DNA of 6,986 bases from Candidatus Krumholzibacteriia bacterium. GTDB lineage: Bacteria; Krumholzibacteriota; Krumholzibacteriia; LZORAL124-64-63. The translations under genes were made by a program, and so were the position numbers. The DNA lies in assembly GCA_027056825.1 (NCBI GenBank), contig JALUJS010000605.1:1-6986 (forward strand), read 5' to 3'. The notes beneath the pieces were generated by a model. That model was not told where the DNA came from. It saw nothing but the letters and a program-made list of their open reading frames with translations, and made no database searches. Shown here in pieces: positions 6,334 to 6,986 of this stretch; the first letter of the stretch is position 1, and every line of letters starts with the position of its first letter.

Positions 6334-6361
6334 CTTAAGGTTTTCTTAAGGTATTCTTAAC
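6334..6361. promoter_or_regulatory. Three direct repeats CTTAAG/CTTAAG/CTTAAC at 11-bp spacing
   Basis: CTTAAG at 6334-6339 and 6345-6350, and CTTAAC at 6356-6361, each separated by 5 bases. Helical-turn-spaced direct repeats are typical OmpR-family response regulator sites, and CTTAAG-N5-CTTAAG matches the known PmrA/QseB box (YTTAAK-N5-YTTAAK). The third copy overlaps a TTAACA. A small inverted repeat ACATA-N5-TATGT (6360-6374) follows, containing a TATGTG that could serve as an activator-dependent -10 for clpB. Confidence 0.6.
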
Positions 6362-6375
6362 ATATCACTTATGTG

Positions 6376-6468
6376 AATCCTCTCCGGATCTGATCTTTGG
6401 CCCGCCCCCTGCAATACCCCCCGCGAGCAAAAGATCCATCCTCACGGATGACACGATACAAAGGAGAG
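6376..6468 (+). promoter_or_regulatory. Structured clpB leader with a possible anti-Shine-Dalgarno
   Basis: CTCTCC (6380-6385) is complementary to the GGAGAG at the clpB ribosome binding site (6463-6468). Between them lie a 7-bp perfect pairing GATCTTT (6392-6398) with AAAGATC (6430-6436), and a short hairpin CATCC-TCAC-GGATG (6437-6450). Together these could fold a leader that hides the binding site, as in RNA thermometers. No folding calculation was possible. Confidence 0.3.
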
Positions 6469-6474
6469 CGAACC

Positions 6475-6986
6475 ATGAAGAACATGACCGTCAACGCCAT
6501 GGAAGCCCTGCAAAAGGCGCAGTCCAGGGCTTACGAACTGAAACACTCGGAGCTGGAGCCCCTGCACCTGCTGTGGGCGCTGTTGAGCGAGACCGGCCTG
6601 GCCACCAACACCCTGCGGGGGATGGAGCTGGATCCGGGGCTGATCCTGCGCACCGTGGACCAGGAGCTGCAGAGCCTGCCCCAGGTCACCGGCCAGCAGG
6701 ATGTGCCGGCTCCCAGCCGCGAGCTGCAGAAGGTCTTCCTGGAAGCGGAGACTCTGGCCAAGAAGAGCGGCGGCATGGTGGGCACCCGCGAGTTGCTGCT
6801 GGCCCTGGCTGCCGATTCCGGGCGCGCCGGCAGCGTGCTGAAGACCTTCGACATCACCGCGCAGAAGATGGCCCGCGCCCTGGAGGCCACCGGCGGGTCG
6901 GCCGCCTATGACGGCGACGACGAGTCGGCCGCCCAGGAGGGCAACGAGTCGGCCCTGGACAAGTACGCCCGCGACCTGTGCGCGGC
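6475..6986 (+). CDS. clpB: ATP-dependent disaggregase ClpB, N-terminal part (runs off right edge)
   Basis: ClpB is the cytosolic AAA+ Hsp100 that rescues aggregated proteins with DnaK. Only the first 170 codons of an expected ~860 are present: two Clp_N repeats, the first with ALQKAQ (11-16) and EPLHLLWALL (29-38), the second with SRELQKVFLEAETLAKKSG (81-99) and TRELLLALAAD (104-114), then an acidic Gly/Asp/Glu linker (about 140-158). SALDKYARDL (159-168) marks the entry to the first ATPase domain and is typical of ClpB rather than ClpA or ClpC, though the ATPase and middle domains lie outside the window. ATG 6475 has AAGGAG (6461-6466) 8 bases upstream. The long upstream region holds operator-like repeats; no CIRCE, HAIR or convincing sigma32 promoter was seen. 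Confidence 0.92.
   Translation, partial: MKNMTVNAMEALQKAQSRAYELKHSELEPLHLLWALLSETGLATNTLRGMELDPGLILRTVDQELQSLPQVTGQQDVPAPSRELQKVFLEAETLAKKSGGMVGTRELLLALAADSGRAGSVLKTFDITAQKMARALEATGGSAAYDGDDESAAQEGNESALDKYARDLCA

Noticed and set aside
6376..6420. Sigma32 heat-shock promoter using the C-rich run near 6405-6410
   Set aside because: No CTTGAAA-like -35 at the right distance; the C-run alone is not evidence.
6199..6474. CIRCE or HAIR heat-shock operator
   Set aside because: Neither TTAGCACTC-N9-GAGTGCTAA nor CTTGAGT-N7-ACTCAAG is present on either strand.

Overview
The window is GC-rich bacterial chromosome (no rRNA, tRNA, phage, transposase or CRISPR array seen). It holds two housekeeping anchors facing outwards, with an accessory stretch between them. 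On the left, on the minus strand, are trkA and the start of trkH, the two core parts of a Trk potassium-uptake system; they overlap by 4 bases (GTGA). On the right, on the plus strand, is the start of clpB, the heat-shock disaggregase, which runs off the window. A FISUMP (Fibrobacter succinogenes major paralogous) domain lipoprotein points loosely to the Fibrobacter/Bacteroidetes (FCB) side of the tree or a GC-rich candidate phylum near it. Taxonomy cannot be fixed from this window.

Between the anchors, about 1.84 to 6.2 kb is accessory. It starts with a degraded plus-strand remnant of the C-terminal half of a DUF4143-type AAA ATPase (about 1847-2143). Next is a good sigma70-like promoter and a 639-residue lipoprotein (2231-4150). 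I read the lipoprotein as a caspase/gingipain-like (clan CD) module followed by a C-terminal FISUMP domain. Fifteen bases after its stop comes a minus-strand remnant of a DUF2237 protein (about 4165-4317), cut off at that point. After that is a plus-strand multi-pass membrane protein of the sulfatase/alkaline-phosphatase superfamily (about 4460-6046).

The leader and first codons of the DUF2237 remnant are a diverged copy of the trkA 5' end with exactly 58 codons missing, so a duplication and deletion of trkA built part of this region. The lipoprotein gene lies between two gene remnants and has looser codon use than its neighbours. This fits insertion or rearrangement at a recombination-prone site.

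The 428 bases between the membrane protein and clpB are rich in structure. First comes a 138-base element with 28-bp terminal inverted repeats enclosing two look-alike hairpins, an architecture like a T-shaped ITR. Then come two perfect inverted repeats, a triple 11-bp-spaced CTTAAG-type repeat resembling the site of a PmrA/QseB (OmpR-family) response regulator, and a clpB leader that could pair with the clpB ribosome binding site. No CIRCE element or convincing sigma32 promoter was seen in front of clpB. Apart from trkH-trkA, the genes show no obvious functional link to one another.
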